NCBI RefSeq assembly: GCF_018687715.1
Contig: NC_056752.1
Coordinates: 8,570,001 to 8,634,000 of the forward strand
Reading direction: 5' to 3'
Length of the DNA stretch: 64,000 nucleotides
Source: Carya illinoinensis
Lineage: Eukaryota > Streptophyta > Magnoliopsida > Fagales > Juglandaceae
Position 1 is the stretch's first letter, and each line of letters starts with the position of its first letter. Both the position numbers and the translations under genes were made by a program. A model generated the notes under the pieces. It saw only the letters and a program-made list of their open reading frames with translations, had not been told where the DNA came from and ran no database searches. This document shows positions 12,401 to 25,146 of this stretch, one piece after another.

Positions 12401-13167
12401 ACCAACACCCAACCCCTTGTGCCATCACCACTGGGCATTGCCACTGCGCCGTCTCCACTATGCATCACCACTATGCCATCTTCATTGGGCATTGCCACTG
12501 CATCGTCGGAATTGGGTATCGCCACTAACCGAAAAATCTTTATTTTTTTTTCCTTGTACTCGTCTCATGACTAGCATTATCAGAGCAATCCAGGCCAACT
12601 ATAACGTCAAAGGAATTTCGTACTTATCATTGATCTTTTATTGTCGATTTTACTTTCTTATCGGCAAAGTGTTTTTCTGGGATTGGGGCTGAGTTCGATT
12701 ACACCAGAATCATACAATGTCAATGTTGCTCCTAGGAAGTTCTAAAATGTTAACTCTCTCTGCTTTTATCTTTTGAATTTGAATTTGCTTTATCTTTAAA
12801 AGAGAATGTGAACTTGGTTTGTTTGGTTGCAAGCAATGGAAAATAATGGGGTCTTGTTATGTTTGATTATAGAATTTCTTGGTTTAAGCGCCATAGTGTT
12901 TATGAATTTTGCTTGTGGTGCTTGTAGGGTAATTGAGACTGCTGACAATTCATGATTCATTCGATTATTAGTTGGAAATTTGAAGGCTTTCCATCTATTG
13001 GTTTTCAAGCAATGTTGCTGGGTGCAAGAAAATTTTTCCTTTTTTAAGTTTCCATCTATTGGTTTTTTGGGATGTACTAAATTCAATAGAAAGAGCTGTA
13101 TTTTTTTACTTTTGTGCAGGAGATTTGTTGGTATATTTAAACTTGGTCATAGTTGATTCATAGTTAG
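12401..13167. other. unassigned; imperfect GCCATC/GGGCATTGCC repeats at 12,420-12,530
   Basis: At 12,420-12,530, phrases such as GGGCATTGCCACTGC recur with CACCACT and TATGCCATC between them, giving imperfect short tandem repeats. Beyond 12,540 I see no recognisable element. The open frames over the repeats have low-complexity translations and no family resemblance. Confidence 0.3.
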
Positions 13168-15961
13168 AAACTACAATCAGTTGTGAAATCTGATGGGAAA
13201 TTATATTCGCAACATCATGTAGGCATAAATGGGAAGAAATGTTGGTCTACCCGTTGTAGCATGTTAGCCAAGGAAGTCGTCGTGCTTTCCGTTGATGGTG
13301 GCCAAGGAGGTCGTTGGCAGTGGAGTATACGACTTTGTTGATGGTGGAGGAGGTCGTCCCGTCAATGGTGGAGGAGATTGGGTCGGGGGCTACAACAGAG
13401 GGAAAAATCAATTTCTCTGGATTTAGGTAGATTGGAAAGAGGGATAATTTAGTCAATCCAATGATTAAATTGGAGACAATTCGGTCAATTTAGCCTAGGA
13501 CTGCAAAGGAGTCCTATAAAGTGGATTGTACGTAGAATGACCCTAAACTTTAAAGTCTAAAGTAAAAAAAGATAAATATATAAAATATTTTTTAAAATAA
13601 TTAAAGGATAAAAAATTATAAAATTAATTTTAATGTAATGCTATATACACTCTTAGAGTGAGTAGTCCCTACATACTTTTTAAAGAAAAGTAGTGTCAAT
13701 TATTAAAAAAATAATTTTTTTTATATAAATTCCAGATTTATTCACATTTTTTAAATAAAATATACAAGGAATGTACATTCAAAAATGTGTGTCTTCTAAA
13801 AATATGAAAACATCTTGATCTGTTTCATTTATGTCAAACAAATATAATTTATCAAATCCAATAACATTCTTGTCCACACAAATTAAATAATATTACCTTA
13901 TCCATTAAAAACCAATGGTTTATCAGATTTTCCTTTTATTCTAATCAAATGTTAGCCTTTTCTCCTTCAACTTTCCACTTTTCCCTTCCAAGGGAAAAGG
14001 ATGTTTATTGAGTACACAGAAATAAAAAGAAAAAATTGTACTTTGTTATATGCTAAACCATTTTAAAAATAAATAAATAAATAAATAATTGTTAGTTTAT
14101 TTCCTTTGCACAATATATTTAATTAACTTTGTACATAATAATGTTCCACTTGTCTATAATTTAAGCTAAAGAGATCAGCTTTCCTAATTTCATTGACCAG
14201 CACAAAACCAATTATTAGTCTGTCTATGCTAAGCTGAGTCAGCAGAGAACCAATGGACAACAAAATGATGCCTCATAACCATTAAAAACATATCCTATCC
14301 TCACTGCTTGTGTTACAGAGAGTTTGAAATGTTAAAAGAGTTTTGGGAGTTATAGGGTTGTTGCATTTGACATATACACGAGTTATTCAATTCTCGAGTC
14401 GGTATGTTAAACACATTATCAATATCATTTAATTGATAAAATTTAATTTATAAGATTTAAATTTTAAAATTTTATTTTTCAAATCAAATTATAAATAAAA
14501 TTTTCCTTTTTCATTAGGCAAACCATGCAATGCCAGCCACTCTCTCTCTCCTCTTATTTATATATAATTATTAGATCCTTATCCTTATCACAGTAGTCTT
14601 ATTCATAAAACCAACATTTTCCTCATAATTTCACACCTCCATTAAAAGGGACATTTTTTTAAAAAAATTCCCTTTTAGCTTATGATCAACACGTGTCTTC
14701 TCTACATACCAAATTATTCCTATAAACACACACTTTATTCGGATGAGACAAATAAAAGATACAAATTCTTTAGAATCACTAATTAAATGGGGAAAGCGAC
14801 ATCTCGTTCTTTTTCTTTTCACTTAAAGGTTATGCATATTAATTGAGCGATGGTAATATATACGATAATTAGTAAAAATTACATAAACGAAAATAAACAA
14901 AACAAATGCACTGCAACAAAAATATTTATTTGTTATTAATTATTTATTATAAAAATAATTATATTTTATTAAAATAAGTCTATTATCATTATAAATAATT
15001 GTTTTAATAATAAATACTCATTTTTCTTAAAGTGGCTTAACAAAACTTTAAGTCATTTGAAAATATATTGATTACAAAGCTTCCGACTTTAATATTAAAG
15101 TTGGGAAAGAAAGCGAAAGAGGGTCTTTGATGTTTGTTTTTTTATTTTTTCCTCTATTGATTGGTGTGTTTTTGTCTTATTTTATAACACTTTGCGGGTA
15201 TCGGGCTAAGATATTATTGCTAAGATGGTTTTGATTCTTTTGAATGATATTTCTAAGCCTTTTAAGAAAAGATATTTTACGTGAGGTCCATTTTCTCCAA
15301 ATATTATTAAGTTACATTTGGATATAGAGATTATTTAAGTTGATTTATAAATAATAATATTTTTCTTTTCTTTTTTGTTGGGTCATTTATTTAATTATTC
15401 TTAAAATCAAAGCTTCATTATTTATTTATGATGCAAAATATTTTTTATTTTAAATATGATGTTTTTCTAACATGTATATGGTATAAGATTATCGAGTAGA
15501 AATTTTCTTTTAAATAGGATAGAAATACCTCTAAAATATAAGTATTATTAAAGAATAATAAGAAAAGTAAATACATCGACCTTTCAAAAATGCCCTGGTT
15601 CAAGGATCCATATGACAAACCCAAGATCCCACGCCCAAACATGCAATGAAAAAAGCTCACTAGCAATTAGGAGCCCACTTTCAACTTTCAAGAATCGAAC
15701 TCCAAGGACTATTCTCTACTGGATATGTCACTGCTAACTTAATATTATGTTAATTCCAAAAATAGAAAACCAAAAAAAAAAAACTTATGTTAATCCTTCT
15801 GTACTAGTGTCTTCGGCTTTCCTGCCAGAGGGGCCTTCAAAATAAAGAAAATTTTGTTTTTGCATACTTTTCGTACACTTTATTAATAAATTGGTTAAAA
15901 TAATTATTTTATATTAAAAAAACACAATCAATCTCCTTAATGAAAATTTTTGTTATTAATA

Positions 15962-16115
15962 TCAAAAATTCTATATACAATCACTCTTACGTATTATTTT
16001 ATACACTCGATCAATATAATTGATTGTATATTAAAAAAATTAATTTAATTAATTATATCAATAAAATATATAAAAAATATATAAAAGTAATTATACGTAA
16101 TATTATTCTATTAAT
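15962..16115. repeat. fold-back, MITE-like AT-rich repeat
   Basis: ATACAATCACTCTTACGTATT near 15,972 is partly complementary to AAAAGTAATTATACGTAAT near 16,083, with TATAATTGATTGTATATT in the middle. This gives an imperfect fold-back of about 150 bp. In copy 2 of the duplication (near 45,340-45,385) the equivalent is mostly missing, which would fit a mobile element inserted after duplication or a deletion. Weak evidence. Confidence 0.35.
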
Positions 16116-16686
16116 ATATGTATGTTATTAATATAACTCCATTGTATGTTCAGTCCATAAATCTTACCGACTGCCTGAGTCATTGTCAAGTAAAGTTAAA
16201 GGTTCTGACATTGAAGTGGATAAAGTTAAAAGGTTGTGGCGTTGAAGTAGACAAAGTTAAAAGTTCTGATCCACAGTTGTTGGAATGGCCGATGGCGTGT
16301 GAAGTTGGAGAATATGGTTCGAGTTTCGAATTCTAAGATTAATGAACCAAAAATATGCAAAAAGAATGAGATTATTTTGTGAATTATAGGGTTAATCTAC
16401 CGTTGAAATGGGATATACCGTACAAATCTTTTCATCTTCTATTCTTCCCCAAAGCCACTACATGCAATAGGAGTGAAAATGGGCACGGTTTTTGACAAAA
16501 ATTGCCTCCAACCGATGGGGGGATTTTCATGAAAGAACTGACTGTATCAGCTGATGGGGAAGAGAAATAGTGGCTATACCGATTCCAACGATTCTTGATC
16601 CTCTTAGTGGTGAGGTTCTTTTGAGAGAATAGAGAGACAAGAGAGAGAATGAGAGAAATCGAAAAAGAAGATGGGAGGAGAAGAAG

Positions 16687-17639
16687 ACGAGCTCAAAATC
16701 AAAATAGAATTGTTTCACTTATATAATGATATATTTTTAATATGTTACATATAAAACAATGTTGTTTAAGGCTGTCGATTTACTTCTTCTTCTTTTTTAA
16801 TATATATGTTAGGTCTAAAACAACGTCGTTTTACTTAAAGTTAAGTGAAATGGTGCCGTTTTAACTACAATATATATAAATATATATTTATTTAATCAGC
16901 TGGTTTGGTGGTTTGAATTTAGTTCAAACCGAAACTAAACCAGCTGACGTTGATTTTAAGGAATTTCTACCGCTGGCTAACCAGTTCTCTACCGGTTTCA
17001 TGCTCCAGCGGTCGGTCTGTGTTAGTGTCTGTTGGTTTTGTCGATTGTTGTACAATCCTAACATGCATGTGTCACAATTTTACCGAAGTTAAATGCAATT
17101 TAATGGATCAACATACTCTCAAGTCTTTATATGAATTTGAGAATTTTAAATAAGAGATAAATAAATATATAAAATAAGCGCTATAATATTTATTAAATAT
17201 TTAATGCCGTGAAAAAATTTATATGGAAGGTAATATATATCATAGGCCCCACTTTATACTCTGCCACTTCATACCCTTGAGTTTTAAAATTAATTTTGCA
17301 TGTCTTGCCAACTTATTAATCGTTCTAATTTAATTAATTCAATAAATAACTTTTTCTCACTCTTTATCCAAGTGAAAAATGGGATGGATTATTTCCAATA
17401 TTCCTGTTAAGAAATAAACAAGGTTTGTGATATGTAACTTCCTGTTATGCTCTCATATCCAAAATCACTATTATTGTGGTCACCTTATTTAATATATCAC
17501 GATGCCTTATTAATTATCATCTCAAATTAGGCATTTCCTTTTCTTTTTTCTCTAATCAAGCATGCTTAATATTAAGAAATAATAATGAGTTACAAAATGT
17601 TTCAAGGACGATTTTTGCAACTATCTATATATAAGTTAC
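16687..17639. other. copy-1-only sequence with a hairpin; no gene seen
   Basis: This stretch has no counterpart in copy 2, where the gypsy element and a deletion replace it. It includes AACAACGTCGTTTT-type motifs, a 50-bp hairpin at 16,897-16,946 and AT-rich sequence. I see no convincing protein. The minus-strand frame just to the left (16,527-16,718) is shared in part with copy 2 (near 50,960) but has no recognisable family. Confidence 0.4.
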
Positions 17640-19935
17640 AAGTTGGAATACTATTAAGGGGTATACGATCAAAAATTAAATTGGGTTCTACCCATTGCAC
17701 CACTTTGAGTGTCAAAATGATGTTTTCTATTACTCTCCAATCTTCTCCATTGCACTACTGAGTGCGTCCATCGATTTTGAGAACGATGTATTTTGATTAC
17801 TCTCCAATCTTTTCACAGGTGAAGGTTTTGACAAATATCATCTATGATTGGAGCTAGTTGCCAAAATGGAGGAGAGACTTCATTAGTAATGGCATCTATG
17901 ACAAGTTGTGCATCACCTTCCAGAGTTGATGGACATTTGTAGAGTTTTTTTGCCAATTGTGAGACTAGGAGAGCCACTGACGCCTCTACCATGACTGAGT
18001 TAGTGGCTAGAATTTTTTAGGTCCATATTTCCATTATGTTGCCTTTTGAGTCCCGACACACAACTAAGGATGTGGAGAGAGAGACTCTTACGGCAGCATC
18101 AATGGAGAAGCTCCATTGGTTCGGAGGTGAAGGTACCAAACTTAATGATTGATAGACTTTTGATTTTAGCTACCATGCTTGTTTGTAGACTTGACATATT
18201 TTTGCCAGCTAAATGGATGAGTCTTGATCAAGATGGCAATTTGATTGTGTACTATTTCATTTTGTTGCCTTCATATAAAGTCAAGCACTATCATTGCAAA
18301 GAGTTGAAAATGATGTTTCTCTGATGCATTTAGTCCTAGTGTTGCGAGGTTGATTATAAGTTGAATCCATTCTGAAATTGAATTTAGCTGCAATTAATCA
18401 AGTTTTAAAGGCTAGCAACTTTATTGCCATAGTATACGAGCAAATGGACATTCAACAAATAGGTGGAGTTTTGTTTCTCTCTCTTCATTGCATAGGGGGC
18501 ACATTTCAGTTTGAAAGTTTGGGATAACCATTTTCAGCCAATTCCTTATTGGGAGCATATTCCTTATTATTTTCTAGAGTAGCAGTTTGTAACGGTCATG
18601 AATTTTCAAACTCCCAATTTTTTTAAACTTGATAGTGGGGAAGTTTGGCAGTGGTGTGGAATTTGGATTTTTTGCCGCTAAGTGATAAGTAGTTTTCACT
18701 GTGAATGTTTCAGAGTGATTAGGGGTCAAGATTATTGAGTTTTGTCTTTGACTACACAAAGGGAGTGGGATTTTTTGAATTTCTTTGATTCTATCTAGCA
18801 CGAATAGAGTTTGCATTTCTCCATATTCCAAGAGTGCGGATTGTTATCGATAATATCAGAGACTTTTATATGAGGGTGAACTTGTTCATTTGAAGAAGGG
18901 TTTTGGTTTGAAATTTTCCTATGTAGGTATCCAAGGTTCTAACCATACATTAATTGATAAGCCATTGAATATTTAATAGCACTTGCCTTTTGAAATTAGT
19001 TCCTTTGTCTTTAGGAGTTCCTTCCATATCCATGAGTCTGACACTTTTGTTAGGACATTCCAAAAGTCTTCCAATCTAAGGTATTTGGTTTAGAGGATAT
19101 CATGTCATAGTCCCATGTTTGCTTTGCTCATTTCCCATCCTATTTTTGGAAGCCATAAGTTCATATTCTCTATTAACCTTAGTCTAAGTCCTCCTGCATT
19201 TTTTGGTTGACAAATAGATTTTCATGACCTCAGAATAAGCCTGTGAGTCTAATTATTGGGGAAGCTCCACCATAAGTTTTTTAAGCTTTTATTCAGAGAC
19301 CTGTATATTGATTTTGGTAACATAAATGGCAGCATTTGATATGACAGGATTGACCTTGCCATTGTGCTGATTAGCCTTGTTCTTCTTCTTTGTGAAAGTA
19401 ATTTCAACTTCCAACCTTCCAACTTGTTATTGATTTTCTCCATTAAGTCTTTGAAACTTTCTTTTTTGGCTTGATTGAAAGAGGGTTGGAAGTCCTTGAT
19501 ATTTCATTTTGAATGAGGATGACTTGTATATCAGTATCTGAGTGATTGCAGCTCTGATTGAATAATTGGTATTTCGGGTGAAGAAAATGGATCATTTATT
19601 GAGGTTGAATTTTTGCCTTAACCAATCCTGATATTTATCCAGATTTTCAGATATTACTTTAGCACCCCTTTCGTTAGCCTTTCCAAAAATGATTAGATAG
19701 TTTGCTAATTGCATATGGGTGATTGAGGGGCCATCTCTATTTAGCCGAATGCCATCAAATTTACCTTGAGCATTTGATTGAGCTATTAATCTTGATAATA
19801 CCTATGTGCTTAGTATGAAGAGAAAATGCGAGACGAGATCACTTTGTCTGAACCCCCTTTGAGCCTTGAAAAATCCTTTTGGGGATCTGTTGATGAGGAT
19901 AGAAAAGAATGTTTTCTAAAAGTTTTACTCTAATA
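17640..19935 (-). pseudogene. LINE ORF2 fragment: RT C-terminus, zf-RVT, RNase H
   Basis: Read on the minus strand from 19,935: RT thumb-side sequence (SPKGFFKAQRGFRQSDLVSH, like the family's GLRQGDPLSP), KYLGLP-type sequence near 19,490, and MEKINNKLEGWKLKLLSQRR from 19,443. Next come the zf-RVT region (FTVKTTYHLA near 18,690; CPLCNEERE near 18,490) and an RNase H segment (EASVALLVSQL, EGDAQLVIDAI) ending near 17,820. The upstream endonuclease and RT core, including the active site, are missing, so this is a 5'-truncated and mutated copy. It is a different LINE family from 3,570-9,980. It also occurs at 61,712-63,755. Confidence 0.85.
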
Positions 19936-20183
19936 TTTTGATAACATGTTTTGCTTCTGCATTCAGAAAGTAAATATTTTGATTCTGCATTCTAAAAGTA
20001 AATTTTTGTTCTGCATTCTAAACTCTTTAAATGCTCATATTTACATACAAGTATGTTTTCTCTGCTTATTGAGTTTTTAATAAATCACTCCTTATTTCCA
20101 CAATATTTTTCAGATAATTTGAATATTTCAGCTAAAGATCAGGATTATTGAGCATGAGTTAGATAATTTAAGCATAGTGGATT

Positions 20184-21365
20184 AAGCATACAAGGTTTCT
20201 ATGAGTATTGAGGAATTTTGTGAAGTAATTTTGTTGTGTTATGATGACTTGGTATTTTGGGAGGTTGATTATAGTGAGGTAATTGGTTTGAAACAATAAT
20301 TTTTCTATGCCATTGAGAATTTGGAGTCTCTAAATATATTGTTGGAATGTGAGTTTAAGTGACAGCCAGTAACTCTTTAATCTCTACGGGACCAGAGCGT
20401 TACATTTACAACTTTGAGGAAGAAGAGTTTAAGGATGGACATTCTTCCATACGGTGAAACTCTATATCAATCCACAATATCTATCCTAATGAAGATAACC
20501 TAGTAGATGAGGTAACATATTTATTGAAAACATGAGAATTTTGAAAAAAGGAAAATGGTGGTGAAGTCTTTAAGTTTGAAAATCATGAAACAACTTTTGA
20601 GAGAATTAACTATGTTGATTTTCTTGGAGTTGAAGATTTTTTTTTTTTTTCAAATTCTCCAATGCAAAATATTTTTTTTTGGATTTGAGATGTGGAAATA
20701 AAACGTAATTTTGGAGTATAAGGTGTTCAACATTATTTTATTTCAAGTCAGTTAAATCAATTTTAGTTTTTCCATAATCATTGAAAAGATATATCAAAAT
20801 GAAAGAAATGTTGGTTTCATGGGACATCCAAAAGATCGAGAGAAGAAAGTTTAGAATTTGAAGGCGAATTTTCTCCAACCAGGTGAGAATGGTGCACATC
20901 CAAATTAATTGATATGAGCATCAGTTATTTTTCCCAAAATTATTTTAAAATAATATCAGTTATTTTTTCACAAATTATATATTTATGCTTATTTTTGCAT
21001 TGTTAGCAAATATTTGGCTTTAAGTTTAGAAGTGATTCTAATTTTGATTCTAACCAAATTTTTGGTAAAATTCTTATTAATATATGTATTTATTTCTCAT
21101 ACAATAATTTAGATTTTTCTATTTTTAGAAAAATCTTCATAATTTTGAATTTTGCACTATTTAAGTCTAGCTTGTGGGCTTCATAAAAGAATTTTGAATT
21201 TTACTATTAATTAATATTATTCAGAGTTTTCTTCGTATTTTGGATAAATATCTTGTCTCCTCTATGTTGATCATGTGTTGAAACTAGCTGTTAGAATTAA
21301 TCTCTATTATGTCCTGAGTCAATATTTCACTTGTTGGGCTCATTTATTGAACAGAAGTGTTAATG
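20184..21365. other. unassigned AT-rich region
   Basis: The stretch from 19,936 to 20,183 (with GCATTCAGAAAGTAAA-like repeats near 19,960-20,020) belongs to the duplicated segment and continues past 20,183, where the second copy is cut off by the window end. From there to 21,365 I see only AT-rich DNA with short A and T runs. Confidence 0.5.
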
Positions 21366-21600
21366 CACTACAAGAAAAATCATCTATTACGGTGATTTTT
21401 ATATTGTCGCAAAAAAAAAAAAATCACTGCAATAGATTCTGTTTTGCAGTGGTTTTAATTTTATCGCATGATTTTTACATCAAAGTCAAAGAATCCTTGA
21501 TTTTTGCATTTGCATCGAAAAATATGACATTTGCATAGATTTTGATCTCTGATATGGGTAAAATCACGTTGCAACGCCCAAATAATCGTCGTTATTACTT
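21366..21600 (+). mobile_element. CACTA (En/Spm-type) transposon left end
   Basis: CACTACAAGAAAAATCATC at 21,366 is the classic CACTA terminal sequence. It is followed by subterminal motifs of the TTGCAGTGGTTTT and TATTACGGTGATTTT kind (21,390-21,460). No transposase is visible. The matching right end is not certain; a related cluster of subterminal repeats lies at 25,950-26,445, ending in a degenerate TTTTTTCATAGTA near 26,420. Confidence 0.6.
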
Positions 21601-23758
21601 CTGGGTGCCAAAATTTTACGAAATGTTTTGTTTTTCCCCCCGATTTCTTTTCTTCTCCACTTCTCTCTGTTCTTTCCTTCTCCAAAATGGCACGAGTGTC
21701 TATGCCCAGTTCTTTCATCTCTCTGTAATTTCCTTCGATCACCACCCTTAGTTCTGCCACCCCATTTTCCTTCCGCGGAAGCTACTTCTCGTTATATTTG
21801 ATTCCTCCCCATAGTTTGCACAGAGCTACCCATTGACCCAGCAACCCATCAAACTCCATCTTCAAATCCTCAACGTCCACCCTTCCCAGTGACATCTCCT
21901 TTTCTCCCTTCCCTCTAATCCGAACGCCCCTTTTATTTTTTTCTTTCCATTTTTTCTTTCCCAGTGAAATCACACTTATATATTTTGGAGATTAATATCA
22001 TGATACAAGGATTAAACATCTTCTTCCTCTATCACAAAGAATAAGAACTAGTTCATTATACAAGGATTAGAATTTTATCTTGTATTCTAGTTGTTCAAGT
22101 GAGGTTGACAACTACTGTTTATGACTAGAACATCGATGATGATGATGATGTGTACTGGTAGAGTTGTTGGTATTTTGACAACATATTCACCATGATTATG
22201 AGTAAAGGTCTCCTAATTTTCAAGTGCTAGCTAGCTAGAAGATCAATACAAAACAAGAAAAAATCCAACTGGGTTTGAAAATTGATTACACCTAATCATC
22301 TAGCTAGCTTTATTTGGAATCCAAATTCAGATTCTTTTCTTTGAAAACCATATTTCTGATCAGTGTGAATGTTTTTTGCTGTCTCTCCTTTGCTGTGTTC
22401 CATCCAAATAATAGAAAATACTAAGACACCAAAAAAAAAAAAAAAAAAAAAAAACACTTTAAGGAACAATGTGTACTGAAACAATTATAACCCAGCTATC
22501 ACATTTAATTAGTATGATAGGACCTTAAGGAAGAATGTATAGCTGTCTCTTCTTCTCAACTAGAGTTTGGATCCTTGATTCAAGTTAATCAGTATGATCA
22601 TTTGGAGTTCACTGGAGTGGTTCCTCGCTCCTTTATTGGTAATCTTCACTTCTTCTAACCATTTATTAGTAATCTTCACTTCTTCTATGGTTAGGGTTAG
22701 TGCTTATTCATTCCGTTAGGGTCAACATACTACATTTTGAAATTATTTTTTTCTAACTATATGAAATAGTCGAATGAAGATTAAATTATTTCTTCTAGTA
22801 GGTCAAGTGTTCTACGAGCATTAAATTAACTCCTTGCAAAATATTGTCATTCTCGTAGGAGCCTTGCTTGTATCAATTTTGGCATCTCCACTTATATTGC
22901 CCAGTAAATTGCTGCACTTGCTAAAGATTTATGCTTAGTTTTCGGTGAGTTATTCAAATACTTGGGCAAAATCATATGAGTTTATTTATCTTAGATTGGA
23001 GTGAAAGTTGTTTATGTGGAAGTGCTGCACCATCGGTAACAATGAAATCCATGGAGGTCTTTTTCTTTTTAATTTTAATTTCAGCACTTCCTTTATTCTT
23101 CTTTTTATGCTTGTGATTGAAAAAGGGTCTACTGTAGTTACAAGTTGTTTTGACTCTTCATATAAATCTTTTATAAAAATTTCTCTGTTATAAACTGAAT
23201 ATATTGGTCCAATATAAAAGGTTTTACAAAAAATCTCTTACTTCTACTATTTTATAGCAAATAGTAGAAGGCTTATTAGTTTTAAAGTGCATGTACCAAT
23301 CTAGAATAGGTGATACAATTTTTTGTTATGAAGCATCAAATAGTTTGCACATATGATGTCTCATACATGAAGGAAGTATATAATATCTTTCATTAATAAT
23401 GGCTAAACATATAAATATATATATATAATATCTATATCTAAAAATATATTATTATGCATGATTGAATCTATATCTAACAATATATTATTAGCAAACACAG
23501 AGAATGTGACACATGCAGGTCATATTTTCAGCTTTAACTTATGAGTACATACATATATATATAAGCGGGTGATGGCTTACTTAGACACTAAGCATATCCA
23601 GGCATGCATTAGCATCATATACATTTATAATATTAAGCTCTCAAATAATGGTCGACAATATTGAAGATACTCTTGATTGGAAAAAATTTTGTTAAGTATT
23701 GGTTTTGTTCTTTTGTTATTTGTAAGCCCCCATGTATGTGGTACTTGGAAAAATCTAG
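21601..23758. other. unassigned, probably interior of a CACTA-like element
   Basis: Contains a pyrimidine-rich stretch near 21,630-21,980, a (GAT)n run near 22,132, a 24-base A-run at 22,431-22,454 and a short direct repeat (AGTAATCTTCACTTCTTCTA-like, near 22,637 and 22,667). No protein family is recognised. If the CACTA left end pairs with the 25.9-26.4 kb cluster, this would be the element's interior. Confidence 0.35.
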
Positions 23759-23900
23759 TCGCAAATAGAACTGCGTACTAATATGTGCATCAATCTAATG
23801 TGATTGATCAAAAAATAGATTTTATTAAAAACAGTGCTAATTTAAATTTTAAATATGAAGTAATCAGTATTAGTACGCAGATTAGTACGCGGCTTTGCTT
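23759..23900. mobile_element. MITE, about 142 bp, with imperfect terminal inverted repeats
   Basis: Left end TCGCAAATAGAACTGCGTAC and right end TTAGTACGCGGCTTTGCTT are imperfect inverted repeats around an AT-rich core containing TGATTGATCAAAAAATAGAT. A relative in reverse orientation lies at 34,955-35,098. No target-site duplication is clear. It abuts the LTR at 23,904. Confidence 0.6.
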
Positions 23901-23903
23901 ATA

Positions 23904-24337
23904 TGTAGCAAAACTCTTTGGACCACCCAAATTTACCCCCTAGGATATTATACCCTTTGTAAGAATAATAAGAAAAAATAGAGAAATAATAACAACACAT
24001 GAAATTTATGTGGAAACTCCAAAACAGGAGAAAAAACCACTAGATCCAGAGAAGAAAATTCACTATGTGAAAAATTGTTACAATCACACAATTTCTCTCC
24101 TCACCCTAAACACACCCACAAAGCTTCCTCACTAGCAAAACTCTAACTTTACACCTCTTCACATTTTATAAAAAAGGTCAATAGAGGAATTTAACTAAAG
24201 TCAAAAGTCACTAGATAAGTTTTCAACTGATGCATTTAAACTAAGAAACCCAAGCCTCCTTATATAGGCTTGCAAATGTGCTTCTCATTCACTTCTCACC
24301 CATGTGGGACTTAAGTAAAGGAGCAAACAAGTTAACA
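23904..24337 (-). repeat. 3' LTR of the small copia derivative
   Basis: Aligns along its length with 25,147-25,573. Shared landmarks include GAGAAATAATAACAACAC, ACTCCAAAACAGGA, AGCCTCCTTATATAGGCTTG and CCATGTGGGACTTAAGTAAA. The TATATAGG within the LTR could be part of its promoter. The outer end is altered (TGTAGCAAAACTC versus TGTTAGAAA in the other LTR). Confidence 0.8.
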
Positions 24338-24784
24338 ATATCCACCTTGCGACTTTGACTGGTCTCACAGCCAAGCTCCATCTTAATGAAGATTTCCATA
24401 GTTTCTACTATCATGTTTTACCATTAAAGCATATCCACTCAGAATAAACCAATTCCAAGCATTTCACTTCGGCCCGTATCAACCTTATTGAAAATTATGG
24501 GTAACTTTCACATTTAGCTTTCTTGGAAGTTCATCAACCATTGACATGAATTTTCACTACACACCCTGCATCAATGCCAAACTAATGTATGTGTGCAAAC
24601 TTGTGGATCCGCTAATATTAAAACACTCTCTATTATGGCAACTTTGAGAATTAGCAGCATGCCATGAGGATATACATGTCTCTTTTTCTATAGAGAGAGA
24701 TACAACGTTAGAATCAATATCAGTATCTCTATTTACTGATTTGGAGTCACTTACGGAATCTGTTCCTTGTACTAGCCGTTTCAC

Positions 24785-24912
24785 CAGTCGCTAGTATCAC
24801 TGCTGACTTCAGGGGTTGATTTGCCCTTCAATACCTTGTGTAATCCTGATTGAATCAAGACATCATTGACTTGTACTTGTCACAAGTCAAATTGATTCTC
24901 CCATCAAATTTC
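24785..24912 (-). pseudogene. copia gag N-terminal remnant
   Basis: On the minus strand two frames together show a gag start: KFDGRINL in one frame, then QVQVNDVLIQSGLHKVLKGK in another, ending in DW. These resemble the N-terminal UBN2/DUF4219-type gag region of copia elements (KFDG, VLIQ..LH.AL). A frameshift separates them. It shows this small element descends from a coding copia family. Confidence 0.7.
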
Positions 24913-25131
24913 TCCACTTCAAATCTGACAAGATTTGAAGGCTTACTTCCTCACATTGCTTTGATGAATTTACTATAAAAATAAATAGTATCTCACTAAG
25001 TAAGTTCCTAAGAAAGATCGGAGGGTCACAATGGACACGCCTAAAATTTCCAATCTCTTAGACAGAACCTCTTTAGACTGTACATATCCACACTACTACA
25101 CAAAAACTCCACCCCATAAAAAGAGCCTAGT

Positions 25132-25144
25132 GGCTCTGATACCA
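25132..25144 (-). other. primer-binding site (tRNA-Met type) of the small copia derivative
   Basis: TGGTATCAGAGCC on the minus strand, two bases inside the 5' LTR. It matches the 3' end of plant initiator tRNA-Met, the usual copia primer. Confidence 0.85.
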
Positions 25145-25146
25145 AT

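Larger units (their letters stand above)
13168..20183 (+). repeat. duplicated segment, copy 1 (uninterrupted)
   Basis: This block recurs in the same orientation and order as 29,470-30,952, 44,002-45,688, 50,805-51,028 and 61,712-64,000. Matching landmarks: the GGCCAAGGAGGTCGTTGGCA stretch near 13,300 and 29,617; TTTATCAGATTTTCC near 13,920 and 30,250; TAGATCCTTATCCTTATC near 14,573 and 44,045; GGTTGTGGCGTTGAAGTAG near 16,232 and 45,507; and a minus-strand LINE fragment at 17,891-19,935 and 61,712-63,755. Counted by eye over 250 bp from 17,891, the copies are about 94% identical. Copy 1 lacks the Helitron, hAT and gypsy insertions present in copy 2. Confidence 0.85.

Noticed and set aside
12176..12692. 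Overlapping frames on both strands at 12.2-12.7 kb
   Set aside because: Low-complexity translations of AT-rich and short tandem repeats, with no recognisable domain.
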